36,100 bases of DNA, taken from NCBI GenBank assembly GCA_024277555.1, contig JAJRUY010000028.1, positions 1 to 36,100 of the forward strand, in the 5' to 3' direction. The position numbers and the translations under genes are program-made. Shown piece after piece: positions 1 through 11,199 of the stretch. Each line of letters starts with the position of its first letter. The first letter of the stretch is position 1. The notes under the pieces are model-generated. The model made no database searches. It was not told where the DNA came from and was given only the letters and a program-made list of their open reading frames with translations. This DNA is from Gammaproteobacteria bacterium. Its GTDB lineage: Bacteria; Pseudomonadota; Gammaproteobacteria; Chromatiales; Chromatiaceae.

Positions 1-504
1 GATATGCAGCGCCTGGCGTTCCTCCAGCCAGCGGGCGAGAAAGCGCAACAGGGCAGGGAGGCGCACATAGCCAGTGCGGCGCTGGAGAAATCCTCCCAGT
101 GGAGCCTGTACCGGCTGGGGTGGTTCGTTTGGAGGGAAGCTCTCGCCCAGCAGATCTGCTATTTGTTCCTGTTCCGGCAGCCTGGCGTAAAATCGGTGTT
201 GTTCCTGGCTGTGGAACAGGCGCAGCATGTCCAGCCATTGCAGGATTGGTTCTTTTGCCTGCTGTGCCAGCCGAGTGTACGTCGTTTCAACGCACTCCAG
301 CCAGTCGTGGATCTGCGGCGCGTGGTTGAAGCGCTTTCCGGCAAGCGGGTTGATGACGCCGGCAGCGACCATGGAAGAGGAGCTGGCATGCCCGTCGTCC
401 AGTACCAGCACCTTTTTGCCGAGATTGATCAGACGCCAAGCCAGCAAGCTGCCTGCCAGTCCCTGGCCCACAATCAGATAATCGTAAATCTTGTTCTCAG
501 GCAC
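1..504 (-). CDS. FAD-dependent oxidoreductase (DAO/ThiO-like), 3' end truncated by window edge
   Basis: Reverse-strand frame open from a GTG at 504 to the window edge: VPENKIYDYLIVGQGLAGSLLAWRLINLGKKVLVLDDGHASSSSMVAAGVINPLAGKRFNH... with a GxGxxG Rossmann motif. Not in the ORF track (GTG start, no stop in window). Confidence 0.75.
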   Translation of the reverse strand, partial: MPENKIYDYLIVGQGLAGSLLAWRLINLGKKVLVLDDGHASSSSMVAAGVINPLAGKRFNHAPQIHDWLECVETTYTRLAQQAKEPILQWLDMLRLFHSQEQHRFYARLPEQEQIADLLGESFPPNEPPQPVQAPLGGFLQRRTGYVRLPALLRFLARWLEERQALHI

Positions 505-555
505 TATACTTCCGGCTTGATAATCAATAATCAATAACGAAACAGCAAAATCACC

Positions 556-1896
556 ATGAGCTATCGTACCCGCCCACTGGATCAAAAAGGCATGCCTGCC
601 GGCATTCCCTATATCATCGGCAATGAAGCTGCGGAACGCTTCAGCTTTTATGGCATGCGCACCATTCTGGTGGTGTTCATGACCCAGTATCTCATGGGTG
701 CAAACGGGATGCTGGCGCCAATGAGTGAAGAGGACGCCAAGGGCTGGTATCACCTGTTTGTTTCCGCAGTCTATTTGACTCCCCTGCTGGGCGCAATTCT
801 CGCCGATGTGTGGCTGGGGAAATACCGCACCATCCTGTTTCTTTCCCTGGTGTACTGTGGTGGGCATCTGGCTCTGGCGCTGGATGACACCCAGCTGGGA
901 CTGGCCATTGGTCTGGGGCTGATCGCTCTTGGTGCCGGTGGCATCAAGCCTTGTGTGTCTGCCCATGTGGGTGATCAGTTCGGGCATACCAATCGGGCGT
1001 TGATCAGCCGCACCTTCGGCTGGTTTTACCTGGCGATCAATGCAGGTGCATTTGTCTCCACCCTGCTCACGCCATGGCTACTGAAAAACTACGGCCCTCA
1101 CTGGGCTTTTGGTGTGCCCGGTGTGCTCATGGCTCTTGCCACTCTCATGTTCTGGATGGGGCGCAACAAGTTTGTGCATATACCCCCTGCGGGCAAGGAT
1201 TTTCTTCGGGAAGCGATGTCGCCGCAAAGTTTGCGCATCTTCGGGCGGCTGTTGCTTATTTACCTGTTCATTGCAGTGTTCTGGGCGCTGTTCGATCAGA
1301 CGGGATCTTCCTGGGTGCTCCAGGCTCAGCATATGGATCGGGTGCTGTTTGGGGTGGAATTGCTGCCTTCGCAGATTCAGGCGCTCAATCCTTTGCTCAT
1401 CATCGTGCTGATTCCAGTTTTCAGTTATGTGATCTATCCCGCTCTTGGAAAAATCATGACCCTTACGCCGATGCGCAAGATAGCTATGGGCCTGGTGCTG
1501 GCTGCTGCTGCATTTGCTGTTTCTTCCCTGGCCCAGGAGCGCATAGATGCCGGGGGAACACCTGGCATTTCCTGGCAGCTACTGGCCTATGTATTGCTGA
1601 CCAGTGGTGAGGTAATGGTGTCCATTACCGCCCTGGAATATTCCTACACCCAGGCGCCGCGCACCATGAAGTCCTTTGTCATGGCCCTGTTCATGCTGTC
1701 GGTTTCCCTGGGAAATATCTTCACCAGTGCCGTGAACTTTTTTATTCAGAATGATGATGGCAGCCTGCTTCTCACAGGTGCGGAGTATTTCTGGTTTTTC
1801 ACCGTGTTGATGGCGGTTACTGCGGTGTTGTTTGCCTTGCTTACGCCTTTTATCAAGGACAAAACCATTCTTCAGGAATCGGCAAGGGCAGTCTGA
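556..1896 (+). CDS. POT/PTR family proton-dependent oligopeptide transporter (MFS)
   Basis: 446 aa; N-terminal GIPYIIGNEAAERFSFYGMRTILVVFMTQYL is typical of the POT family; many TM segments. Confidence 0.9.
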   Translation: MSYRTRPLDQKGMPAGIPYIIGNEAAERFSFYGMRTILVVFMTQYLMGANGMLAPMSEEDAKGWYHLFVSAVYLTPLLGAILADVWLGKYRTILFLSLVYCGGHLALALDDTQLGLAIGLGLIALGAGGIKPCVSAHVGDQFGHTNRALISRTFGWFYLAINAGAFVSTLLTPWLLKNYGPHWAFGVPGVLMALATLMFWMGRNKFVHIPPAGKDFLREAMSPQSLRIFGRLLLIYLFIAVFWALFDQTGSSWVLQAQHMDRVLFGVELLPSQIQALNPLLIIVLIPVFSYVIYPALGKIMTLTPMRKIAMGLVLAAAAFAVSSLAQERIDAGGTPGISWQLLAYVLLTSGEVMVSITALEYSYTQAPRTMKSFVMALFMLSVSLGNIFTSAVNFFIQNDDGSLLLTGAEYFWFFTVLMAVTAVLFALLTPFIKDKTILQESARAV

Positions 1897-2612
1897 ATGG
1901 CGTGGTGAGAAATGTCTGCGAGGCTGCGTCGATCCTGCCCCGAGGAAGGGACTGGATCACAAAAATAAACATGAACCTCACTCTCCCTGCGAGCCAGTAT
2001 GCCGAACAGGATGGCAAGGAAGCTGTGCCCTTTGGTGTAGGGTATATATGTGTCCGGCCTTCCCTTGTAGGTATAGCGTAACGCAATGGGGATGACCGGG
2101 CTGCGGGTATCGATAGCGGCCCCGAAAAGCCGTGGGAAAAAGCGCCGCAGCTTGCTGCCGTCTGAGGTTGTCCCTTCGGGAAAGATCGCCAGGTTGCGCC
2201 CTTCGAGCAGGCGCTGTGCAATCGCGCCGGATACCTGCTGCGCCTCGTGCTTGCCCCGGCGGATGAATACCGTGCCCGAGGCAACGGCAAACCAGCCGAT
2301 GATCGGCCAGTAGCGAATGCTGTTTTTTGAGAGAAAGGCCGCTCCGGTGAGTGAATTGATGACTAGGATGTCAACCCAGGATACATGATTGGCAACAATC
2401 AGCCCGGGACTTGGTGGTGGCTTACCGTGGCTGATTACCCGTATCCCCATGATCTTCAATGTCCTCTCCGACCAGCGTGAAACCGGCTCGCTTTCAGGAA
2501 GAATTTTTCCATCCGCGAGTCTGGTTTTCTTAATGTTCAGGCTCAACCAGACACCTGCCAGCACATGCAGCAGCAGTAACAATAAACGCCAGGGAATGCG
2601 CAGCAGACTCAT
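1872..2612 (-). CDS. 1-acyl-sn-glycerol-3-phosphate acyltransferase (PlsC-like)
   Basis: NHVSWVD (NHx4D) and FPEGTTS motifs with hydrophobic N-terminus. ORF track extends to 2792, but MSLLRIPWRLLLLLLH at 2612 is the more plausible start. Confidence 0.85.
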   Translation of the reverse strand: MSLLRIPWRLLLLLLHVLAGVWLSLNIKKTRLADGKILPESEPVSRWSERTLKIMGIRVISHGKPPPSPGLIVANHVSWVDILVINSLTGAAFLSKNSIRYWPIIGWFAVASGTVFIRRGKHEAQQVSGAIAQRLLEGRNLAIFPEGTTSDGSKLRRFFPRLFGAAIDTRSPVIPIALRYTYKGRPDTYIPYTKGHSFLAILFGILARRESEVHVYFCDPVPSSGQDRRSLADISHHAIQTALADS

Positions 2613-2809
2613 GCCCGCGCCCGCCTTGCCTGCTCGCAGATGGTAATAAAGATGGTTGTTTCCGGCTTCTGGCGTCGGTTGCTTTTGCTGGTGCGCAATA
2701 GTTGTTGAAGATGCTTCCCGTGTAGTTGCTGCGCCGGTAGTTTTTCGGTCATGGACAGGCTCTAAGCTGTTAGAATAAGGGTTTACCCGCAAACGACCTA
2801 TTCTACCTT

Positions 2810-4693
2810 ATGTCCACCAGCAGCGAGCATCAGACATCTTCCTTGTTGCAGCAGATCAATCTGCCGGAAGATTTGCGTCTGCTGGAAGTCGGGCAGCTGG
2901 ATGAGTTGGCTGCCCAGCTGCGCCGGTTTCTGGTGGAGAGCGTTTCCCGTACCGGTGGGCATCTGGCGGCAGGGTTGGGCGTGGTGGAGCTTACCATCGC
3001 GTTGCATTATGTGTTCGATACTCCCCGTGACCGCCTGATCTGGGATGTGGGGCACCAAGCCTATCCCCACAAGATCCTCACCGGCAGGCGTGACAGGATG
3101 TACAGCCTGCGCCAGAAAGATGGCTTGTCTGGCTTTCCCAAACGCACGGAATCGGAATACGATGCATTTGGCGCCGGCCATTCCAGTACCTCCATCGGCG
3201 CCGCTCTGGGCATGGCCATAGCCGCCAAACTGGAAGGTATACAACGCGAACATATCGCCGTGATTGGTGATGGCGCCCTGTCGGCGGGCATGGCGTTTGA
3301 GGCATTGAATCATGCGGGCGCACTGGATATGGACCTGCTGGTGGTGCTCAACGACAATGATATGTCCATCTCCCAGCCTGTTGGAGCGGTGAGCAACTAC
3401 CTGGCACGGGTGTTGTCCAGCCGCTTTTACAACAAGATGCGCGAAGGCGGAAAAAATGTTCTCGGGGCTGTGCCTGGAGTGCTGGATCTTGTGGATCGCT
3501 GGGAAGAACACATGAAAGGGATGCTGATTCCCGGCACTTTGTTCGAAGAACCGGGATTCAACTATATCGGCCCCATTGATGGGCATGACCTGCCGCTGAT
3601 GGTGCAGACCCTGCACAATATGAAGCAGATGCGCGGCCCCCGCTTTCTGCATGTGGTAACGCAGAAAGGCCGGGGTTTTGCGCCGGCGGAAGGCGATCCC
3701 TGCGTATATCATGGTGTTGGCCCTTTCGACCCCGATACCGGGGAACAGGATGGTGCGGGCAGCCCTGGAAGCAAAACCTATACCCAGGTGTTTTCTGACT
3801 GGATTTGTGATTGTGCAGCAGCCGAAGAGCAGCTGGTGGCGATTACTCCGGCCATGTGCGAGGGTTCCGGCCTGGTACGTTTCGCCAACGAGTTTCCCCA
3901 GCGTTATTTCGATGTGGGCATTGCCGAACAGCATGCCCTGACGCTGGCGGCAGGTATGGCCTGTGATGGCCTGAAGCCGGTGGTAGCCATCTATTCCACT
4001 TTTCTGCAACGCGCCTATGATCAGCTGATCCATGACATTGCCTTGCAGAATCTGGATGTTACCCTGGCAGTGGATCGGGCGGGCCTGGTTGGCTCTGATG
4101 GGGCCACCCATGCCGGATCCTTTGATCTGAGTTATGTGCGCTGCATTCCCAATATGGCCATACTGGCGCCTGCGGATGAAATTGAATGCAGACAAATGTT
4201 GCAGACCGCCTGGGCATACAATGGCCCGGCAATGGTGCGCTATCCCAGAGGCTCGGGGCCGGGTTCGAAGCTGGAGTCGGGACTGGAGGTATTGCCCTGG
4301 GGTAAAGGCGAGATTCGCCGTCAGGGGCAGGACATTGCGTTGCTCTGTTTCGGCTCCATACTGTCGGTTGGTCAGGCTGTAGCGGAAGAATTGAATGCCA
4401 CAGTCGCCAACATGCGTTTTGTAAAGCCCCTGGACGCAGAGTTGTTGCGCCAGCTGGCGGCGGAACACCGGCTGCTGGTGACGTTGGAGGAAAACGCCCT
4501 CATGGGTGGTGCGGGATCAGCGGTTTCCGAACAGCTGCATCGGGACGGTCTGAATATGGAGCTGATGCAGTTTGGCCTGCCGGATGACTATCTGGAGCAG
4601 GGCACTCAATCCGAACAGCTGGAAATGGCGGGGTTGACGGCAGAGCAGGTACTGGCGGCGATCAAGGAGCGCATGGGAAAAGAATCCTCCTGA
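2810..4693 (+). CDS. dxs: 1-deoxy-D-xylulose-5-phosphate synthase
   Basis: 627 aa; TPP-binding [35 protein letters not shown] and transketolase C-terminal domain. Confidence 0.97.
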   Translation: MSTSSEHQTSSLLQQINLPEDLRLLEVGQLDELAAQLRRFLVESVSRTGGHLAAGLGVVELTIALHYVFDTPRDRLIWDVGHQAYPHKILTGRRDRMYSLRQKDGLSGFPKRTESEYDAFGAGHSSTSIGAALGMAIAAKLEGIQREHIAVIGDGALSAGMAFEALNHAGALDMDLLVVLNDNDMSISQPVGAVSNYLARVLSSRFYNKMREGGKNVLGAVPGVLDLVDRWEEHMKGMLIPGTLFEEPGFNYIGPIDGHDLPLMVQTLHNMKQMRGPRFLHVVTQKGRGFAPAEGDPCVYHGVGPFDPDTGEQDGAGSPGSKTYTQVFSDWICDCAAAEEQLVAITPAMCEGSGLVRFANEFPQRYFDVGIAEQHALTLAAGMACDGLKPVVAIYSTFLQRAYDQLIHDIALQNLDVTLAVDRAGLVGSDGATHAGSFDLSYVRCIPNMAILAPADEIECRQMLQTAWAYNGPAMVRYPRGSGPGSKLESGLEVLPWGKGEIRRQGQDIALLCFGSILSVGQAVAEELNATVANMRFVKPLDAELLRQLAAEHRLLVTLEENALMGGAGSAVSEQLHRDGLNMELMQFGLPDDYLEQGTQSEQLEMAGLTAEQVLAAIKERMGKESS

Positions 4694-4717
4694 TATTTAC
4701 CCGCCGGGTTCAGGGAC

Positions 4718-4750
4718 AAAAAAAGGATGGCATTGGCGCCATCCTTTTTT
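4718..4750. terminator. Bidirectional intrinsic terminator between convergent dxs and phosphoribulokinase genes
   Basis: AAAAAAGGATGGC-ATTGGC-GCCATCCTTTTTT: GC-containing stem flanked by an A-tract and a T-tract. Confidence 0.9.
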
Positions 4751-4769
4751 CGTTGGGCAGGCGGATAAA

Positions 4770-5645
4770 TCAGCTGCTTTTGCGTGCGTCCATCATCTTG
4801 TCGATGATCGGGCCGAGGATGATTTCCATGGCGAAGCCCATTTTTCCGCCCGGCACCACGATGGTGTTGCGGCGGGACATGAAAGAGTCCGGGATCATGT
4901 TCAGCAGATCCGGAAATCTCACATCGCACTTTTCCGGGTTGGCAAAGCGAATGACCACAAAGCTTTCGTCAGGCGTGGGAATATCCCTGGCAATAAAGGG
5001 GTTTGAGGTGTCAACAGTTGCCACGCGCTGGAAGTTGATGTCGGTGCGGGAGAACTGGGGGGTGATGTAATTGATGTAGTCCGGCATGCGGCGCATGATG
5101 GTCTCGACTGTGGCTTCTGCAGAATAACCGCGTTCCTTGGCGTCACGGTGAATTTTCTGGATCCACTCCAGGTTGACCACCGGAACCACGCCAATGCCAA
5201 GATCAACCTGGCTGGCGACATCGGCTTCGTCGGTGACGACCATGCCATGCAGACCCTCGTAGAACAGCAGATCGGTACCATCGGGGATGTCTTCCCAGGG
5301 AGTGAATTCACCGGGATTGTTGTCACAACCCAGGCGTGCGTTGTGTTCCTCGGCTTCCTCGGTGCTGTGCAGGTAGTAGCGTTTTTGACCGCGACCGGTT
5401 TCGCCATAGACGCGGAACAGCTCTTCAATCTTGTCGAAGAGATTGGCTTCCGGGCCGAAGTGGCTCATGCCCTGGGCAATTTTTTCCCGCATTTGGGCGC
5501 GGTCGTAGCGATGGAAGCTGTCGCCCTCGACGATGGCGGCATTGATGCCCTCGCGGGTGAAGATGTGCTCAAAAGCACGTTTTACGGTAGTGGTTCCGGC
5601 ACCGGATGAACCGGTAACAACGACGACAGGGTGTTTCTTGGACAT
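4770..5645 (-). CDS. prk: Phosphoribulokinase (proteobacterial class I type)
   Basis: 291 aa; P-loop VVVTGSSGAGTTTVKRAF, VEGDSFHRYDR, NLFDKIEELFRVYGETGRGQKRYYLH, LLFYEGLHG. Confidence 0.95.
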   Translation of the reverse strand: MSKKHPVVVVTGSSGAGTTTVKRAFEHIFTREGINAAIVEGDSFHRYDRAQMREKIAQGMSHFGPEANLFDKIEELFRVYGETGRGQKRYYLHSTEEAEEHNARLGCDNNPGEFTPWEDIPDGTDLLFYEGLHGMVVTDEADVASQVDLGIGVVPVVNLEWIQKIHRDAKERGYSAEATVETIMRRMPDYINYITPQFSRTDINFQRVATVDTSNPFIARDIPTPDESFVVIRFANPEKCDVRFPDLLNMIPDSFMSRRNTIVVPGGKMGFAMEIILGPIIDKMMDARKSS

Positions 5646-5828
5646 AACTCAGCCTCCGGAAAAGATAATAAAACGGGATAGTTCAAGAGTAAAACCACCT
5701 GCTGTGATGCGGGTAGCTTGACTCTAAAGCCATGTGAGGCATGAACTATATCATAATCCGTTGCTACCCGAATTGTGGTGGTTCGAGAAGTCTGGCCGGG
5801 GAGCCGGAGGGGGAAAACTGGATTCAGG

Positions 5829-7253
5829 TCAAGAGACAAAAAGATCGCTGTTCAGCCACATATGTACAAGGATGCTGGCTCCGTAACCCAGAGCTATGAC
5901 CGGAGTCCATTTCAGATGACCGAAAAAGGTGTATTTTCCCCTTGCCTGCCCCATCAGGGCGACCCCGGCTGCAGATCCGATGGATAATAGTGAGCCGCCC
6001 ACCCCTGCGGTCAGGGTCACCAGCAGCCATTGTCCCGAGGACATGTCCGGCATCATGGTGAGAACGGCAAACATGACGGGAATATTGTCCACGATGGCGG
6101 ACATTACCCCCACTGCCACGTTGGCATATGTGGCGCCCCATTGGCTGTACATGACCTCGGATGCCATGGACAGATAGCCAATAAAACCCAGCCCACCCAC
6201 GCACAGCACCACGCCGTAGAAGAAAAACAGGGTGTCCCATTCCGCCCGCGCCACGCTGCTGAAAATATCGAATGCAATCGGATCACCGATCTGTTCGGCT
6301 GCCTCGGCGGATTGGCGGCTTTCGTTGCGAGTGCGGGATTTCTTCAGGTAGTAACCAAAAAACTGCAGGTAGGCAAGCCCCGTGAGCATGCCGATGACAG
6401 GCGGCAGTTGCAGATAGTTGTGGAACAGCACTGCGGTGGCAATGGTCAGCAGGAACAGCAATACAATGCGCTTGGCGCCGCGCTTGGTGGCGCAGGATTC
6501 TTCTACGGGATCCGGATGAGTTTTTGGCACTGACAGGCTCATGATCGCTGCCGGTATCAGCCAGTTCACCAGGGAAGGAATGAACAGCGCAAAGAACGCC
6601 CAGAAATCAATGCCTCCCTGGGCAGTCTGAATCCCCTTTTGCCACACCATCAGGGTGGTGATGTCGCCAAAAGGACTGAAGGCGCCCCCGGCATTGGCCG
6701 CGATTACGATATTGATGCAGGCCAGAAGAATAAACTTTGTATTGGTTCCCCCCACAGCCATTGCCACTGCACACATCAGCAGTGCGGTGGTAAGGTTGTC
6801 GGCAATGGGGGATATGAAGAACGCCAGCAGGCCCGTGGCCCAGAACAGGGAGCGGAAACTCAGCCCCTTGCGCACCAGCCATACCCGCAGGCTTTCGAAG
6901 ACCAGGCGCTCGTCCATGGCATTAATATAGGTCATGGCTACCAGCAGAAACAGCATCAGTTCCGCATATTCTTCCAGGTTGTGCCGTACCGCATTTTCGA
7001 CTTCGTGATCCAGACCCTGGAACTGGTACACCAGAGCGATCATTGCCCAGATGATTCCCGCCGCCAGCATCACCGGCTTGGATTTGCGCAAATGGGTGAA
7101 TTCTTCCGCCATCACCAGCAGGTAGGCGACGAAAAAAACCCCCAAAGAGGCAAATCCCACCCAGTGGGTGGTCAGGTTGATGAGGATCTCCTCAGTCGCC
7201 AGCACCTGTCCCGGTGCGAAGAGCAGCAAACCGGCTGCAAACAGTTTCAGCAT
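5829..7253 (-). CDS. nhaD: Na+/H+ antiporter NhaD
   Basis: 474 aa with multiple TM segments; NAGGAFSPFGDITTLMVWQKG and SPIADNLTTALLMCAVAMAVGG match the NhaD/ArsB (IT) family. Confidence 0.9.
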   Translation of the reverse strand: MLKLFAAGLLLFAPGQVLATEEILINLTTHWVGFASLGVFFVAYLLVMAEEFTHLRKSKPVMLAAGIIWAMIALVYQFQGLDHEVENAVRHNLEEYAELMLFLLVAMTYINAMDERLVFESLRVWLVRKGLSFRSLFWATGLLAFFISPIADNLTTALLMCAVAMAVGGTNTKFILLACINIVIAANAGGAFSPFGDITTLMVWQKGIQTAQGGIDFWAFFALFIPSLVNWLIPAAIMSLSVPKTHPDPVEESCATKRGAKRIVLLFLLTIATAVLFHNYLQLPPVIGMLTGLAYLQFFGYYLKKSRTRNESRQSAEAAEQIGDPIAFDIFSSVARAEWDTLFFFYGVVLCVGGLGFIGYLSMASEVMYSQWGATYANVAVGVMSAIVDNIPVMFAVLTMMPDMSSGQWLLVTLTAGVGGSLLSIGSAAGVALMGQARGKYTFFGHLKWTPVIALGYGASILVHMWLNSDLFVS

Positions 7254-7305
7254 GTGATGTAACCACTTGAATAGTGTTTGGTCTGTTTTCCTGATTATTT
7301 CCGGG

Positions 7306-8742
7306 TTAATAACGTACCAGCACCTTGTATTCCAGGACGGCAGATCCTTCCGCAGGTATCTCGATCTGCCATTCGGCCAATCCTGCTGCTATCTTGGTGT
7401 GCTTGCTGGATTCATGGATGATCTTCCAGTCTCCCGGGATGGGCTCCTGTACCTTGACTCCTATCGGCGTGCTCTTGGCATTCTTTAGCTCGATGCGGTA
7501 GGCGCTTTCTGCTGCATAGCGGTAGGGATGGCCGAAATTTACTTTTGTATAGTCGAGCTGGGTTTTTCTGGCGGTGACGTCGAAGGCTTCTCCCAGCTTC
7601 AGTTGGATGCTCTCGTTTTTGGGGGTGTGGTCGATGCGGTCTTCGCCCACGAACTGGGCGCTGCCACTGCTGTCACGTTTGTACACCCGCACAATGCCCT
7701 TGGGCAGGGGCATACCCATGCCGTGGCTGTCCTGGTTCTCAAACTTGATATAGACCGCTGCCTTGAGGGGGCGGCCAAGAGATTGGTAGGCGCTGCGGTA
7801 GTAGTAATCCTGCCCTTTGAAAACCAGCTCCTTGGTGACAGGCACCTTGCTGGCGTTGAGCAGGGAAACCTGCTTGGTCTGATTGTCGGCGATGGTGGTG
7901 GGATGCTTCAGGGTATACAAGTGATATTCAAACAAGGCTTCCTGGCGCATGGAGGCAGGTGCTTCAGCGATAGACATTTCCAGGGCGGCGGCTCTCCTGG
8001 GTCGTATTTTTTCTCTTACTTGATGCACATCCCCGGCGACCAGCTGCAACCTGGTTCGTGGATAGCTGGCGCCACTATTGTTGGTAAGAGTGACCCAGCC
8101 AGTCAGATCCAGCACATCATCGGTGCTGTTCAGTTCCACCACATAATCTGCTTTCCAGCCCAGCCCCCGGGACAGGTAGGACAGCTCCAGTTCCTGGGTG
8201 CCGGTAGCCGTGTTGTTGATTTGCGTTACCAGGGTGGGTTTGTCCCGCAGGTTTTCCGGGATGCTGGGGAAGATGTAGCGGCCTGTCGGATTGGTTTCGA
8301 TGCGCCCGGCAATTTTTGCCACCACGCCGTTATTGGTGCTGAGGATGGTGGCGGCCTGTTGTGTTTCCTCGCCGGTGGCAGGGTTCATGCGCACGATTTC
8401 CACGCTTTGTCCGACATATTTTTCCAGTATCTTTGCCGGAGTCAATAGGTCAAAGTTGAAGTTCTGTTCCAGCACCTGCAATGTGTCAGCTTGGTTGATA
8501 TTGCGCAGCAAGGCGGTTTCCGGGCGCATTTTGGCACTAACGCCACGAATTGCCAGGTTGATATTCCCGGCTGGAAGATTGGTCGTGCGCCGATCCTTGA
8601 TCAACGCCAGATCATTGTTGTAGATGGTGATGGCTAGTCCGGTCTGGTCTTCGATTCCGGATACCAATTCTCCAGCATCAAGTGATGCCGGAGGTATCGA
8701 GCAGGCCAGAAGAAAAGGGGCGAGTGAGCGCAATGAATTCAT
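7306..8742 (-). CDS. DUF4139 domain-containing protein, probably exported
   Basis: 478 aa; signal-like N-terminus, then LAITIYNNDLALIKDRR...LSYLSRGLGWKADYVVELN...; ends in a C-terminal beta-rich domain. Confidence 0.8.
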   Translation of the reverse strand: MNSLRSLAPFLLACSIPPASLDAGELVSGIEDQTGLAITIYNNDLALIKDRRTTNLPAGNINLAIRGVSAKMRPETALLRNINQADTLQVLEQNFNFDLLTPAKILEKYVGQSVEIVRMNPATGEETQQAATILSTNNGVVAKIAGRIETNPTGRYIFPSIPENLRDKPTLVTQINNTATGTQELELSYLSRGLGWKADYVVELNSTDDVLDLTGWVTLTNNSGASYPRTRLQLVAGDVHQVREKIRPRRAAALEMSIAEAPASMRQEALFEYHLYTLKHPTTIADNQTKQVSLLNASKVPVTKELVFKGQDYYYRSAYQSLGRPLKAAVYIKFENQDSHGMGMPLPKGIVRVYKRDSSGSAQFVGEDRIDHTPKNESIQLKLGEAFDVTARKTQLDYTKVNFGHPYRYAAESAYRIELKNAKSTPIGVKVQEPIPGDWKIIHESSKHTKIAAGLAEWQIEIPAEGSAVLEYKVLVRY

Positions 8743-8800
8743 GGGCTTTCCTGCTGTTGTCGGCCAAGGGTTTCCTAATGTTAACCGAAATGAGAGCAGG

Positions 8801-10174
8801 TCAGGGCAGGGTTTTCCCCGGATTCAAGATGCTATTGGGATCAAACAGGTTTTTCAGCTGGTGCATGAGCGCCAGCGTGGGATCATCGATCTCCCGGTTT
8901 ACAAACTCGCGCTTGACCAGCCCGATGCCATGTTCCCCGGAAAGGGTTCCACCCAGCCCGAGAACCAGGCTGAAAACCTCGTCCAGACAGGCGTTGGCAG
9001 CAGCCAGCTGTTGTGGGTCTCCGGGGTCGATTAGCAGGTTGACGTGGATGTTGCCGTTGCCTGCATGCCCGAAGTTGACAATGGTGATGGCATGTTTTTG
9101 CGCCAGCCCGGTCAATCCCTGAATGAGATCCGGAATGCGGGAGACCGGCACCACCACGTCTTCATTGATTTTTTTCGGCGCGATATTGCGCAGGGCCGGT
9201 GACAGCGCCTTGCGGGTGCGCCACAGTTTCTGCACCTGCTCCGGGCTGTCGGCGATTTCCACCGACAGGCAGCCCGGGATATCGGCTGTTTCCGCGACCT
9301 GCTTCGTGGCGGCATCAATGGCTGCAGCGCTTTCTTCCAGCTCGATCATCAACAGGGCGCCGGCATCGTCGGTGATGCCCGGGTCAGAAAAATTCCTGAC
9401 CATGCGCAGGGCCTGGTCATCCATGAATTCCAGTGCAGAGGGGGTAACAGGCTGCGCCATGATGGCGGAGACTGCGGCTGCTGCAGTTGTCACGTCCGGG
9501 TAAACTGCTTGCAGGGTGCGCCGGGCTTCGGGCAAGGGGGTGAGCTTGAGCGTGGCTTCGGTGATGATGGCCAGGGTTCCTTCCGAGCCGATGAGCAGGC
9601 GCGTCAGGTCGTAGCCCACCACGCCTTTGGTGGTGCGTACCCCGGTGTGAATGAGGGTGCCGCTGCCGGTAATGGCGCTCAGACCCAGGGTGTTCTCCCG
9701 GCAGGTTCCGTATTTAACCGCCCTGGGGCCGGCTGCATTGCAGGCCAGGTTTCCGCCGATGGTGCATACGGCAGCGCTGGTAGGATCGGGTGGCCAGAAA
9801 AAACCGTGCTTCGCCGCGGCTTGCTGCAACTGCTGATTGCTCACTCCGGGCTGCACCCTTGCCAGACGGTTGTCCGGGTCGATTTCGAGAATGTGGTTCA
9901 TGCGCTCCAGGGACAGGGCGATGCCCCCAGCGGGGGGGATGGATGCTCCCGTGGTGCCTGTGCCCTTGCCGCGGCAGGCAAGAGGCAGTCGCCACTGATT
10001 GCAGTGTTTAAGCAACTGCATGATTTGCTCGTTATTCCGGGGGAAGACCACGGCAGCGGGGATGGATTGCAACTGGCTGTTGTCGTAACTGTAGGCAAGG
10101 GTGTCTGCCGGGTGGACGAGCAGATCCGGTATCGGAAACAGCTTCTTCAGGGCTTCCAGGTGTTCCGTTTTCAA
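8801..10174 (-). CDS. FAD-binding oxidase (GlcD / D-lactate dehydrogenase-like)
   Basis: 457 aa; CRGKGTGTTGASIP, GGNLACNAAGPRAVKYGTCRENTLGL, LIGSEGTLAIITEATLKLTPLPEA, GHAGNGNIHVNLL, SGEHGIGLVKREF. Confidence 0.88.
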   Translation of the reverse strand: MKTEHLEALKKLFPIPDLLVHPADTLAYSYDNSQLQSIPAAVVFPRNNEQIMQLLKHCNQWRLPLACRGKGTGTTGASIPPAGGIALSLERMNHILEIDPDNRLARVQPGVSNQQLQQAAAKHGFFWPPDPTSAAVCTIGGNLACNAAGPRAVKYGTCRENTLGLSAITGSGTLIHTGVRTTKGVVGYDLTRLLIGSEGTLAIITEATLKLTPLPEARRTLQAVYPDVTTAAAAVSAIMAQPVTPSALEFMDDQALRMVRNFSDPGITDDAGALLMIELEESAAAIDAATKQVAETADIPGCLSVEIADSPEQVQKLWRTRKALSPALRNIAPKKINEDVVVPVSRIPDLIQGLTGLAQKHAITIVNFGHAGNGNIHVNLLIDPGDPQQLAAANACLDEVFSLVLGLGGTLSGEHGIGLVKREFVNREIDDPTLALMHQLKNLFDPNSILNPGKTLP

Positions 10175-10216
10175 GGGGAAAAAACCGGGTTGTTGATACT
10201 GCGTAATGGCAGCAAC

Positions 10217-11170
<954 letters not shown>

Positions 11171-11199
<29 letters not shown>

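Noticed and set aside
2613-2792. 60-residue N-terminal extension of the PlsC-like protein
   Set aside because: Low-complexity polar sequence without acyltransferase similarity, extending to within 18 bp of the divergent dxs start; the downstream ATG at 2612 precedes the expected hydrophobic N-terminus.
2798-4468. 556-aa minus-strand ORF antisense to dxs
   Set aside because: Lies opposite a clear dxs; composition (His/Gln/Arg-rich, no motifs) is typical of shadow ORFs arising from low use of TTA/CTA/TCA codons in the real gene.
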